Shown: piece by piece, positions 47,516-60,894 of the stretch
How the letters are laid out: the number at the start of each line of letters is the position of its first letter
How positions within the stretch are numbered: the stretch's first letter is position 1
Assembly: GCA_031761425.1 (NCBI GenBank)
Contig: JARFXV010000577.1
Span: 342,385 to 406,384, forward strand
Source: Cosmopolites sordidus
Taxonomy: Eukaryota > Arthropoda > Insecta > Coleoptera > Curculionidae
Length of the DNA: 64,000 nucleotides
Direction of reading: 5' to 3'
Made by a program: the position numbers and the translations under genes
Notes under the pieces: model-generated
Seen by the model: the letters and a program-made list of their open reading frames with translations, nothing else
Databases searched by the model: none
What the model was told of the DNA's origin: nothing

Positions 47516-48039
47516 AAAAACCGTTTAAACCATCTGGTTTTATGTTATTTTAAATAAAGATTCAGACTGTAAAGAACAGGGTCGAATAACAATATTAATT
47601 GAATGAAAAAGAAACACTTACCTGTTATAAGAAGCTGTCAAAAAACGAGATAAAGATTTAACCTTTCTTCGCACTTCCGTTTCGGGTCTCGAGCCGTGCA
47701 CGTCGTGTGAAACGAGACGAGAGTCAATTTCCGGGTGATATCAACGTTAATTAAAATGTTTTTGAATGTTTTGAAATTATTAGTACCCGAATAATCGAGA
47801 GAGTTGTGAGAGAGGGGGTGCGTGTTATCACAAAATTGTAGTGTTTTTCGGAAATAAAATATGCGTCTTTTTTTCGACGCATTGTCAGGCTGGTAATCAG
47901 GCTGGATGGGTCCGGATGGTTCCCTTTATAATCGAATTGAAAAGTTATTCGAACCATCATTTATGTGGTGCCCGAAACGCGAGGAAAACCCCAGTTTTGT
48001 GTATGCAACAAGTTTGATTACACTATAAGCGAAAGACAG
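47516..48039. other. Spacer between two transposase scraps
   Basis: No recognised gene. May be the decayed middle of one element. Confidence 0.35.
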
Positions 48040-48270
48040 ATTTCTGCGTTCACTGAAGGTTGCTGGCATATTACCTTTGATATGAGCAGAGGCAATAAAG
48101 ATTGGTCCTCCGAAAGTTCGAATCTCAATCCGCTGGATTATCAATTGTGGAATGCCTTAGAGGAGAAGATCTGCTCTAGATCTTACCGTAATATCAAGAT
48201 ACTAAAAAGCTGATTTAATCTGAAGAATCTGATAGAAGGACAAGAAGTCCAAGGTGGACGTTTACACTTC
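48040..48270 (+). pseudogene. Tc1/mariner transposase C-terminal scrap
   Basis: The + strand reads DWSSESSNLNPLDYQLWNAL, EEKICSRSYRNIKILKS, corresponding to WPPxSPDLNPLDYxLWxxLE. Could be the 3' end of the element whose N-terminal part is at 47240-47515. Confidence 0.65.
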
Positions 48271-48839
48271 TAAATAAGAAATAAAATGACGTAAAGTTAA
48301 TTCCTCTTTATTTATTTTTCTGGAAACTACAGACTTAAGTACAACGAAAAGAACTGTAAAAAGAAGAGCTGTAAAAAAATAAGATCAAGTTCGTTTCAAA
48401 TGAGTTTAAGCAGAAGAAAGAACCTTGGCTGGATAATTCATATGGGGTGATTTTTTTAACACATCCGAACTTTAAATTTAAATAAAACAACAACTAAATT
48501 AGATGCCTTGACACTAGTTATTTTATGTGAAATAACATTAAAGAAAATTCCCGGCCGTAGAAAATTAAATAATTTATATTTATTGTGAAAAAAAAGGGTA
48601 AAAGATTCCGGCTTGACCCAGCTATAGAGGGTTGAGTAAGCACGGCCGAGTTAGAGGACGTACATTGACCCCAGTTCTGCACTATAGCGGCGACATGCGG
48701 AAAGCTCGGTTCACAGGAAGTGTCTTGGCGTAAAATGTGACGTAACATTTATACAGGGTACGCTCAAAAAAATATCGTCAGAATACATATTCAAAATTAT
48801 TACATATTTTCCAAACGTTCTTCCATGAAATATAAACAA
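48271..48839. other. Spacer; TIR-like scrap near 48757
   Basis: TACAGGGTACGCTCAAAAAA at 48756-48775 resembles a mariner-type end. No coding match. Confidence 0.35.
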
Positions 48840-49210
48840 GAATTAGAAAACTGTAGAATAAGCTGGAAGATTTCTACCACACATGTTTACAAATATAACA
48901 ATCTATATGACATTGATGAGACCAGTAGTCACACACGAAAGCGAAACGTGGTCCTTAACTAAAAAGACCGTCGAAATGCTTGTTATATTTGAAAGAAAAA
49001 TGTTAAGAAAAGTATGCGTGTCCAAGAATTAAATGTATGATCAAAAAAAGTACAGTGGACTACATTAAAATACAGAAGCTAGGATGCTATGGACACATAC
49101 AAAAAGCAGGGAAAGCGGACAAATATCCAAAAGGATGTGATTGTAAACAGAGGTAGAGATAGGCCAAGAACTAGATGGCCAGATAATATCCAACAAAATA
49201 CACGAGATCT
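48840..49210 (+). mobile_element. Non-LTR 3' fragment
   Basis: Broken + frames: RPVVTHESETWSLTKKTVEM, LVIFERKMLRKVCV, then GRDRPRTRWPDN-like residues. Same region and style as 1-405. Stops and shifts throughout. Confidence 0.7.
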
Positions 49211-49212
49211 AA

Positions 49213-49320
49213 TAGGTGTTTCAGTTAACAATGTCGATATTGCTGAGAGATGGCGTTATTAATACATTTGTTACTACAGTCTAACGACGTCTATGACGTT
49301 TTGTTCTTTTTTGCGAAAAA
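49213..49320 (+). mobile_element. Isolated mariner end
   Basis: GGTGTTTCAGTTAACAATGT and TGAGAGATGGCGTTATTAAT align with the complement of 30027-29935, the 5' end of the mariner at 28950-30027. No transposase follows that I can read. Confidence 0.7.
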
Positions 49321-49739
49321 ATCGTCATGTGGTGATGGAAACGGAAAATTAAGGGTGTTCATTGTCCAACAGAACTGTAGAAACAATCGAAGCAGAAGAA
49401 GGAATAAAAATGAATTGACTTGAAGAAAGTTTTCCAAGAGTATTTTCGCTGATGTAATCATTTCGTAATGATGATAACAAGGTGAATGAAACGTACGTCC
49501 TAAAATAGTTTCAAAAGCATGACAACAGATTCCACAAACAGTATCCTTTCTAAATAAACTTGATGATGGGTTCACCTTTGGCATAAGGACTTAAACAAGC
49601 TCGTGACGAAGCGAATGGAGACAATCTACCTCTGAGTGTGTGAAAAGAATTGTGACCTAAGATTATTCAATTTCACTACACCAGACAATTTTTTGAAGTA
49701 GATAATGAATTTACAATAGAAATATCTACAAATCAGGAT

Positions 49740-49798
49740 ATTGCGTGCGTGCGTTCGTGTGTGTGTGTGTGTGTGTGTGTGCGTGTGAGTGTGTGTAA
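49740..49798. repeat. (GT)n microsatellite
   Basis: GT-rich tract with GCGT interruptions. Confidence 0.9.
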
Positions 49799-49870
49799 CA
49801 GTGGTGCCTTGTGGGTTTTTAGTGGGAGGGCGTAGAAGAAAATTGTGCTGCGAATGATTTTTGTGTGGTT
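49797..49870 (+). repeat. Dispersed repeat, copy 2
   Basis: Matches 2290-2340 (GTGGGAGGGCGTAGAAGAAA). Family unknown. Confidence 0.5.
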
Positions 49871-50984
49871 TCCCCTTCCTCATTTTTGGTTTTCGTAATA
49901 TTGACACCCTATACAGGAGGTGAATCAGGAAAACATTTACATTTTTGTATTGTTACTACTTACAAGGACATTGGAGGATTGGTTGTTACGCAGATAAAGG
50001 AATGAAGAAGTACTTACCATTTCCCGAAGAGAAAACCATTCAAACAGTTTATTGTAACTACAAATCAATAGAGAAATTTCGAAAAAGTTCATGAGTAGTT
50101 AGAAAAGTTAAAAAAATATAAAAATTGTATGTACACACGTAGCAAATCCCTAATGAAAACAAGTCTTTGCGAGACGAATGAAATACACGACGCGAGACAT
50201 AGCAAACGCTCTGTACCCATTAAATTAGCGTTTAAAACTAATTAGCGATACGCTCGGTCGCAGGGAATCTACGCCCAAATCGCATGTTTTAGAAAGCAGT
50301 TAAACACTCGAATTCTGGCAACCAACAAAACATGTAACGACGAGATAATATGACGTGGCGTACGGTCGCTGGATGTAAACGTCCGACCAACGTTGGAAAA
50401 ATTGTGGCAAGAAGATGGAATGTTTATCGGTATTATTTGGTGTGATGGGTCGACAGACGTTCTTCTACATTTGGAGATTTTAATTTTTAATAATATTTTA
50501 AAATGAGTTAAAGGCAAGAAACTGAACGGAAATAAAATATGGTACCGCCTCACGCGCCGTCACTGGTGTGTAAATCTATCTAGGTGACTTGATGCGTTAT
50601 ATTCCTGTATTAGTCAGAATAAGTTTTATTTTTAGTACAAGTGGGAATATATTTTATTTTTTATATTCCTTACTTAATGAACTTAAAAAAAAAAGACAAA
50701 AACATTAAAAATAAATCAGTTTCCATACTAGTTGAATGACCTAAAACTACATTTATATCTAATCTATTTAAAAAAAATGGTGTACTTGTTAGCCTCATGA
50801 ATATATAAATTTAGATTGTCGAGTCCTGTCGCGTTTTTTTCACATTTCGCAAGTCGAATTCGACGCAACAGAGGCATTTCCTTTGAGGATAGCGAAGAAA
50901 AACGGACGGAAAAATAATTTAATTTTGAGCCATATGATAAATAATGTTGGGAGAATGAGAATAGAGTCAATATTCAGAATTCGC
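49871..50984. other. Spacer
   Basis: No gene recognised; AT-rich toward 50600-50800. Confidence 0.35.
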
Positions 50985-51223
50985 ATTCTGTTACTCCAAT
51001 TTCTGAGTCTTACGGCCGCAATTGTCCGAGTTATGTTGGCTTGCAAGCCACTGTCAGCAACAGCGATCTTTTCTTCAGAACGCACAGTTTTTTGTCTTGT
51101 TACATCGCTTGGTCGGCGATTATGTGCACCATAAAAGACTCTGTAAGTATGGCGCACAGAACTTTGATTTTGAAAATAAATCTCGACCATTTGCAAAGGT
51201 TGCTCTGATGTCAAAGTTGCCAT
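50985..51223 (-). pseudogene. Tc1/mariner transposase N-terminal fragment
   Basis: The minus strand reads LTSEQPLQMVEIYFQNQSSV, YGAHNRRPSDVTR, KTVRSEEKIAVADSG: the N-terminal helix-turn-helix of the group whose C-terminus is WGYLKSxVY. Same group as 21664, 30630, 57880 and 58996. Downstream residues lose similarity near 50985. Confidence 0.65.
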
Positions 51224-51741
51224 ACATTTGATATGACATGATAATTGACAGAGACCCCTGTCGAAAGTTCAGATTCTCTAAAATAGTCACCCTTTATAAG
51301 AGGAAAATATATTTGGTTACAGCTAGAAAAAGCGAGTAATAGACAGAAGGACGACACAAATATTGTAAGCAAAGATAACAAAAATATAATAAGAATAAAT
51401 AATAAAGAATTAAAAAGAGTAATAAATAATAAATGAGTGATAAATAATATATAATGACGGACTTACAATGTTTAAAATTCAGTTGAAATGTTAAAATATA
51501 TATAATAAAACAAACAGAAAATATAAAACACCACTCACGCGTAGTGACAAACGCTTCTAAGGGAAAAAATATATATACAGTTAAAATCAATGATATTCTT
51601 TTTTCTCCACATATATTAATTCTTTTTACACCGAATTCATAGTCGAAATATCAAGATACTAAGAATTAAAAAAATTGTTTTCTTTCAATTTTATTTCAAT
51701 TATTATTTTATTATATTTCAACTATTTGTGTAAAAAAACCC

Positions 51742-51743
<2 letters not shown>
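51224..51743. other. AT-rich spacer
   Basis: AATAAT-rich; no gene. Confidence 0.45.

Positions 51744-51832
<89 letters not shown>
51744..51832. repeat. (TA)n array, left half, interrupted by RTE-1
   Basis: TA array that ends exactly where RTE-1 coding sequence starts. Confidence 0.97.
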
Positions 51833-54186
<2,354 letters not shown>

Positions 54187-54236
54187 TATATATTTATTAG
54201 AATTATTAAAATATAATTAATAATTCTTAAGTTAAT

Positions 54237-54595
54237 AGTGATGTAGAGGTGGTGGACCACTACATATATCATGAGCAAAGGATTTCAATAGAGGGTAATA
54301 CTGCCCTGGAAAGTGGAAGGGCTTGTTGAGTGTTGTTGATAGACATTTGCCAGGCTCAATACAGTGTGTAAGAACAAACTCCCACTTTATTTAACGAGAA
54401 AGGCTTTTGAACAGGGTGTGCTAGTATCACAATCAGTTAAAAGTGGGACAGAAAGATTTGTACACGGATCAGAGAACAAACGAAAGTATGAACATCATTG
54501 GAAAGTTGAAGGAATTGAAATGGAGGTAGGAGGGCCATATAGCCAGGCTATGTGACGACAGACGGACCAAAGGAATTCTGGGATGGATACCGTGT
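54237..54595 (+). mobile_element. RTE-1 C-terminal scrap
   Basis: Frames match VEVVDHYIYHEQRISIEGNT, CKNKLPLYLTRKAFEQGVL, RSENKRKYEHHWKVEGIEME. Heavily decayed; internal deletions. Confidence 0.8.
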
Positions 54596-54599
54596 GTAA

Positions 54600-54960
54600 A
54601 AAATGCAGCGATATTTTTTTATGAGTCCTGGTAGATCGTGGTACGCGATATTTTTCCGTTATCATTTATCTCTGTCTCTCTCTCTCCCTCGCTCTCTCTC
54701 TTTCGTTTTGGATACGAACATCGCGCACCGTTCGCAGCTGGTCGTGATATGTGCGCGCGGTTGCGATGAACTTTCGGAATTTAAGAAAGGGCCTCGGCCA
54801 AACAACACACACATAATCGGCAAGGTCAATGACACGCTGATTTTCGGGCGACCGTACGCCCGGCCGGTCCATGCGTTCCCGTTCCTGTCCCGTCCGGTCG
54901 ACGTTATCGGTTATTAGCCGATGATGTTTTGTTTTTTTTTCCTCTCGTTCAGGCTTTCGG
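54600..54960 (+). other. CpG-rich segment with 104-codon open frame
   Basis: A CT-rich run (54670-54705), then GC/CpG-rich DNA to ~54910 in an AT-rich context. The + frame at 54603-54917 is open, but I do not recognise the product. Possible host exon or regulatory island. Confidence 0.25.
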
Positions 54961-55410
54961 CGAACGCCCGAACCCGAATCGAGATATACATTTGACGATC
55001 CGCTGTAAAATTACATGGGTCTTTTAAACAATCCATTGTCGCCTTTCATCATCTGATAAGCATGTTTTGGAACTGCTTGTTCTTTGATCATTTTGATTGA
55101 CATATGCACAACGTTTTGAATGATCCAGTGGCTTTAGCTCCAAAGTTATTTGAATTTTTATGCCTTCAAAGCTAAATCCTTCGTACAATACGCCAAAATT
55201 GTTTTAAACGTCGACTACTTAAAATTTCTGTACAAAATCAATATGCTCCTGTGAATGTCTACCACGACTATATATTGGCTCTTTTTTTATCTTTCAATAA
55301 ACCAGTTTCTTAAAATTTTTGAACAATTCAATGAGACTAGTCATAGACAAATTAACAACGCCATGTGTAAACTAGAAGAGATTTACCACTAAACACCAAA
55401 TCACTTTTTG
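54961..55410. other. Spacer 3' of PLE-2
   Basis: AT-rich; the right edge reaches the PLE-2 terminal motif. Confidence 0.4.
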
Positions 55411-55413
55411 AAA

Positions 55414-55460
55414 CTTCTCGACGCATGTTTCGCTAACCATGTTAGCATCACCAGGAGATG
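55414..55460 (-). ncRNA. PLE-2 hammerhead-like motif
   Basis: Minus strand: stem I UCUC/GAGA, core CUGGUGA (55454-55448; A6 changed to G, C3 and G8 kept), extra U, stem II GCUAAC/GUUAGC with AUG loop, GAAAC, tetraloop AUGC, GUC then GAGA. The type I layout is complete. It lies ~105 bp after the end of the endonuclease frame, as known for PLEs. Confidence 0.7.
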
Positions 55461-55564
55461 ATTTGATCTAATTCTAAAACTAAACTATGTTCTATTTATA
55501 TGATAACTCTACCTAATGAAGCGTGAAAAAATCATGAACCGTGAAGTTTACTGAGCCTTACATT

Positions 55565-57110
55565 AATAATTGAAAAGCTTAAATCTCGTTAATATTGATC
55601 TTTTTATTTGTCTAATATACCTTCGATCACAATCTTGACAACTAAATTCGTAAATCCCCGACATTTCTTGTTGATCAAATTTATTCTTTCGATTACCCAG
55701 TACTTCTTTTAATTTATTATATGGTTCGTATACAACCCTAATGTCCACTTTTTTCAAAATTGTGTCTAGCCCTCGTGTTAACTGGGTTTCAAACGGTATT
55801 ATCATGAATTTACTTTTGTTCTGATCCTTTTGAAAAATCGAAGATTTTTTCAATAATTTTCTCAAGTTTTGTAATTAATTTATCTACAATCTTCTTATTA
55901 TAACCGTTTACTTCATATACCTTCCTAATTAATTTAAATGATTTGTTATTATTGTCTTAATTGGAAATTTGATTAATCTATTTACCATAAAAATTAAACT
56001 AGCCATCTTATTTTAGAAGCTATGATTTGAAAATTGCAAAAACGTCATCCACATATCTTAACCAAATCTTTGGAAAGTAACTGAATTCATCTTTTGCCTC
56101 GGATTCAAATTTACTCATGAATAAATTGGCTAAGAACGGTGACAGAGGATTGCCCATTGCCCATTGCCGTTTCTTCTTGCTGTTCGTAAAACCTGTTATT
56201 AAGCTTAAAACAATTTTGCTTCATACATAATCTCGTTAAGGAGATGTACTCAGAAACAATGTTGTTATTAAAACCGTTTAACTCGAGTAACTCCTTCAGG
56301 TACTTCAAGGTATATGGAATCGGGACACTCGATACGTCAAAGGAAACCAAGACCTCACCTTCCTGTAGATACCTTTTTTGACTTTTCTATGAGTTTTGTT
56401 AAGTTTATCACAAAACAGGAAGGTAGTTGGTTTGGTAGATTTTCAAATTCCTTTGTTTACCATTTCGCCAAGTTGTATGTTGGAGAATCAATGGCTGATA
56501 CAACTGGTCTCATTGATTTTCCTGGTTTATGAATTTTTGGTAGAGCATACAATCTTGGCATTTTTGGTTTCGAAAAATGTAATTTCTTTTTCAAAGAAGG
56601 GGAATTTTAATATATCTCTGACTTCATTTTGACAATGGATTCCTAGGTAATCGTTTATATGGACCGTCTTGAATTAACTTTTCAACGCGTTCAAAGTAAT
56701 CAGATTTGTCCATTACTACAACCTTATTTCCCTTATCAGTTTTTAAATAAAAACAATCTTTCTCTCGCAGACGCTTGACAATTTTAAAAATATTTGGGAT
56801 ATTTTGATTATTATTTGAAATATTTTTTGCGATTTTGCCTTTACATGAATGATTCTCCGACGAAAGCTTTTAAGGACTCCGGTAGGTGTTTAATACCAGT
56901 TTCAATAACGGCTACCATATCCTCCAAAGCGCTACCGTCTGTTTTGAAAGATTTTCTACTATATTGATGCTATTTTCTAGAATATGTTTTTTCGACTGCT
57001 CAATTTTGAGTTTTTTGAATTTTTTATGTAAAGATGGCATTTTTTTAAATAATTTATTATTTACTGCTGTGAACATATTCCTTTGGAAAGTACACTAACA
57101 TTCATGTTCT
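55565..57110 (-). pseudogene. PLE-2: RT and GIY-YIG relic, second PLE family
   Basis: Minus strand, in order: MPSLHKKFKKLKIEQSKKHI, SINIVENLSKQTVALW; DCFYLKTDKGNKVVVMDKSD and YFERVEKLIQDGPYK (N-terminal PLE block, ~56700); KSMRPVVSAI; VSFDVSS...PIPYTLKYLKELLELNGF (RT, 56350-56230); TAMGN; WLRYVDDVF-like (YVDD, ~56060, shifted). Then KVDIRVVYEPYNKLKEVLGN and the GIY-YIG start SGIYEFSCQDC with RRYIRQIKRS, where YIGQ has become YIRQ. Multiple frameshifts. Distinct from PLE-1 at the protein level. Confidence 0.88.
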
Positions 57111-57135
57111 ACATTAGTTCATTTAAAAGTTAAAC

Positions 57136-57191
57136 ATTCAGGCATATAATCTTTACAAGAAATTTTTCTTGTAAAGATTGTATGCCTGAAT
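57136..57191. repeat. Hairpin at the PLE-2 5' boundary
   Basis: ATTCAGGCATATAATCTTTA...AAGAAA (57136-57162) pairs with 57163-57191 across ~27 bp with a T/G mismatch and one bulge. Marks where the inverted terminal copy joins the 5' UTR, as in PLE-1. Confidence 0.9.
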
Positions 57192-57204
57192 TTCAAGCAT
57201 ACTC

Positions 57205-57330
57205 CTTTTACTGTGATTCTTTACTTACATAAGATCAGATATTTTTGATATTTCATTAAGTTTTAGATCGTGGTGGAAAACCCAAAAAAGAAAAAAAAAT
57301 ATACGAACTCGCCACAATGATTTAGACAAC
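57205..57330 (-). mobile_element. PLE-associated terminal unit, copy 4 (PLE-2 5' side)
   Basis: GTGATTCTTTACTTACATAA, AAGTTTTAGATCGTGGTGG and AAAACCCAAAAAAGAAAA match the units at 21475-21570 and, inverted, at 13525 and 21120. This copy ties that unit to a PLE. Confidence 0.75.
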
Positions 57331-57879
57331 TCTTAGACAATATTTATGTGTCAGAGCGTCTACATTGTCTCGCAGGCACACCACATACAACACATACAGC
57401 CCGTACAACGCACATTTTTATTGATGTGGATCCTGCCTTAGGTATCAAAAATTTCAGACACTCTACTTTATTTTAGTTTTCAATTTTTTTTCGTAATTTC
57501 AAAACGGATTCATATGTTCATGCCATCCTGTACATGACTGGTTCTTACGCAACGATTTCGTGCAGCTTTTCTATCGCCGGCGTTATTATATCATAAAATG
57601 TTAATAAAAGGCATCGAGGATAACCCGCACGTTGAAATGTAACGGCGGTGTAGATGCACTTTCACTTCTAACGCTTTGGCGATGGGCAGTATACCGAAAC
57701 GGCCACAATTCACTTTCACTTTGGCGCCGCCGTCCAAGGAAGGTTGGACCATGCGGATTTCAAAAACAGTAGCTTGAATAAGAGAGCTAGTGTGAGATTT
57801 ATGTTTTTTTTCAGATTTTGCCGATAAAACACTATCCAATAATGTCTTAGGAAGTAGTGTCTTATATTGATTGTATTGG
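57331..57879. other. Unassigned segment
   Basis: A 107-codon minus frame (57591-57914) includes QPSLDGGAKVKVNCGRFGIL, which is protein-like, but I do not recognise it. Confidence 0.3.
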
Positions 57880-58110
57880 TATTGATCTGGAGGAGATACA
57901 GCTCCACATGTCATACAGCAACAATCAATTTATTGAGGGAACGGACCTGTTAATTGACCACCAAAGTCATGTAATTTAATGCCTTTAAATTAATTTCTTT
58001 GGGGTTGTTAAATCTTTGAAACTAAAAAATTACTCTTTATAATATAAATAATTATCAGTTTTGCTTTTGGACGTGCTGTAAGGTATATGTTACGTTATGA
58101 ATCACCCTTA
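57880..58110 (+). pseudogene. Tc1/mariner transposase C-terminal scrap
   Basis: The + strand frame GGDTAPHVIQQQSIY (second-Asp block, normally QDGATPHT), then PPKSCNLMPLN, stop, FLWGC (normally SxDLTPLDYFLWG). Same group as 21664-22073. Confidence 0.65.
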
Positions 58111-58995
58111 ATTACATTCATCCAAAATTAAAATAAGCAAAAAAATACAACGTTGAGGTCGTTGATTTCGCTGTTATTTCCCTCTCACCCTAAAAATCAT
58201 CCTTTACAGAAATGTTTTACTTTTCCATTCTAACAAGCTGTTTGATTCAGATCGTTGAACTCGAGTTTTCGAAATAATAAAGCGAGTGGAAGTGTGCGAA
58301 AGCTCGAGAGGTTTTCCGTCAAAGTGAACCAATCTCAAATTATTATGCTTTGTAGATACAATCATATTAATATTTCAGTTTTAATTTGTCAGATTTATTG
58401 TGTATTGAGTTGAGAAGAAGTGAATTGAATATCTCACTCTATCACATCTGTCCATCTCACTTGCACGTGTCGATTCGATTATTGAGCAGACAATAAATTT
58501 TTTTTCATATGAGTTTTTTGAAATGTGGTCGTTTTGCAAAAAATATCTTTTGAAATAACTTGCCTAGGGTAGTGTAATAGATTTTTTTTTTAAAGATGGA
58601 GTGTCAAAGTTAGCTGACATAATTTTTTAAAGCACGACTCAATCAAACTTTCTTTTAACACCCTTTTATTAGCTTAGGACGTCCTTTTCACCCACTTCTA
58701 AACGCCAGATTTAATAGAAACGTTACACTTATCAAGGACCAATGACAAAACAATAATTTAAGAAGTTCCTGAACAGGATCGTCAGGAACAAGCATTGGCT
58801 TTCGGAGAGGGAGCCTGAGACACTGCTACAACGCTCAAGGAAGGCAGCTCAAAGAGAAAATTTTCGAAAAAAAAAATCAAAAATAAATAATAGGTTAAAA
58901 AACTAAAAAAACACGTTTTTATAGCAAATCGAACTAAAAAATCGAACTAATTAAAGCGTATTTTTTAGTTTTTTTAACGTAATTTATTTTACTAT
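58111..58995. other. Spacer
   Basis: AT-rich; no gene recognised. Confidence 0.4.
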
Positions 58996-59497
58996 ATACC
59001 GTGTGTCCCAGCCAAATGGAATAAATTCGTTAATAAATAAATAGGGGCGTGTTCGAAAAAACGCTCGAACACGTCGATTGGTATTTTTGGATGCGCATTT
59101 TTTTCAACAATTTTTTTTTATACAGGGTGTGTCATGTAACAGTGGCCAATACCAACTTTCTTATTTTAAATACAACACCCTGTATATTATTTAATTTTTG
59201 GATTCTTTAGGAAATTCTAGACATATTTCATGTAAAATATTCTAGACTTATCTTCAACTGTTTCGGAAATATTAAGTGTTTTCAGATTTATTGCAAAAAT
59301 TAACTGATTTTTTGAAAATTATTTGATTACAGAAATTCGCTACAACACACAATAGAAAGATGGTATTGGCCTCTGCTACATGACACACCCTGTATAAAAG
59401 GTTTTCATTGCAAAAAAATGCGCAACTACACTTTTTTTTAACACTGTAAACAAAATTGTGGAAATTTCAAGACTATTTAGTTTTTGATTTAAAACAT

Positions 59498-60520
59498 TTA
59501 ATGTAACAAATGCTCGAATTGTGAACCCTGAACGTCCTGGCAACACCCCAACCTCAAGTAAAACTGATTCCTGACATTATTTAATGTTTGTGGCGTAATT
59601 GACCTAATGCTGTCGTTAATGCGTCCTCTTAAGTCATTCAGATCTTGTGGCTTGGTTTTGTATACGACGCTTTTGAGATATCCCCATAAAAAAAATCCAA
59701 CGGAGTGAGGTCCGGGGACCTTGGTGGCCATTCTAGTGGCCCTCTCCTCCCAATCCATCGATTTGGAAACACATTATCGAGGTACTGCCGCAGATTAACT
59801 TGATAATGGGGGGGGGGGGGTGTGCTCCATCTTGTTGGAACCAAATTGTGTCGGCTAGCAATTGAGGATTTCTTCTATTAGGGTACAAATTTATGAGATT
59901 TGGAATGAGCTGATTTTGGATTTCTGGAGAAAGTCTAACTAATTTAGCCCATTTAAATTTTGATCGAAAAATATTGGACCAATTATTTGATCTCCTATAA
60001 TACCTGCCCAGACATTAATCTTTTCAGGTCCTTATGTGTGAATTTCCCGCATCCAGTGAGGATTTTCTCTCGACCAATAACGACAGTTCTGGCGATTGGC
60101 ATGCCCATGAAGAGTAAAAGTAGATTCATCAGAAAATAAAACGTTTTCCACTCTCAGAAGGTTGTTGTCTATTCTGTGCATCATTTGTTCGCAAAACTCC
60201 ATTCTCCTGTCGAAGTCGTCTTGGAATGCAAACATTACATCCAATTTTTTGTTATCGATCAACGACACTGCTTCCTTCTTAATTTGTCTCACGTGTCCCA
60301 GTTCTCTAAATTGTTTTTCAACTTTACTTACTGTACCTTGGGATATGGGTGGTAAGTCATGATATTTTTCCCTAAAGAGACGAATAACTTCGGCTTGAGT
60401 TCTTGTCCTATCTCCATAACCTATCATCATTAAGATAGTTATTTTATGACTCTCTGATAAATACACCATGTTTAAATCAAATGAATCACACACGTCAAAG
60501 AAAACTAATTTAAAAGGCAC
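59498..60520 (-). pseudogene. Transposase of the long-TIR element, disrupted
   Basis: Minus strand: MVYLSESHKITILMMIGYGD, RTQAEVIRLFREKYHDLPPI, GTVSKVEKQFRELGHVRQIK (HTH), ENVLFSDESTFTLHGHANRQ (first Asp), NCRYWSRENPHW, INVWAGIIGDQIIGPIFF, TIWFQQDGAHPPP (second Asp), then after a 13-C run YQVNLRQYLDNVFPNRWIGR, WPPRSPDLTPLDFF (third Asp) and a C-terminus to LEHLLH-like residues at 59498. All three catalytic acids are present. Frameshifts near 60032, 59940, 59810 and 59690 disable it. The spacing between the second and third Asp is ~36-38, so a DD37D-type (maT-like) group is possible. Confidence 0.85.
59808..59820. repeat. Poly-G tract (13 G) in transposase relic
   Basis: Adds Pro codons after the second catalytic Asp and shifts the frame. 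Third such C/G run in a TE of this window. Confidence 0.95.
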
Positions 60521-60894
60521 ATTGATTTTTTTGACGTTTCATACAACAAATACCTACCTTTGAAAACCTTATTTTTTATCTTTGCTGATTTGCTGATAAT
60601 GTTCGAAGAATTACTTAATATTTCCGAAACAGTTGAAGATAAGTCTAGGATATTTTACATGAAATATGTCTAAAAATTCCTGAAGAATCCAAAAATTAAA
60701 TAATATACAGGGTGTTGTATTTAAAATAAGAAAGTTGGTATTGGCCACTGTTACATGACACACCCTGTATAAAAAAATTTTGTTGAAAAAAATGCGCATC
60801 TAAAAATACCAATCGACGTGTTCGAGTGTTTTTTCGAACACGCCCCCATTTATTTATTAACGAATTTATTCCATTTGGCTGGGACACACGGTAT

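Larger units (their letters stand above)
58996..60894 (-). mobile_element. Tc1/mariner-superfamily element with ~280-bp TIRs
   Basis: The outer ends are TATACCGTGTGTCCCAGCC and its complement (at 60894). The arms 58996-~59277 and ~60613-60894 stay ~95% complementary by eye. Each arm contains a 65-bp mini-palindrome bounded by TACAGGGTGT and ACACCCTGTA. A third, inverted piece of the arm lies inside at ~59335-59430. Most Tc1/mariner elements have TIRs of 20-50 bp, so this is unusually long. It encloses one transposase relic. Confidence 0.9.
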
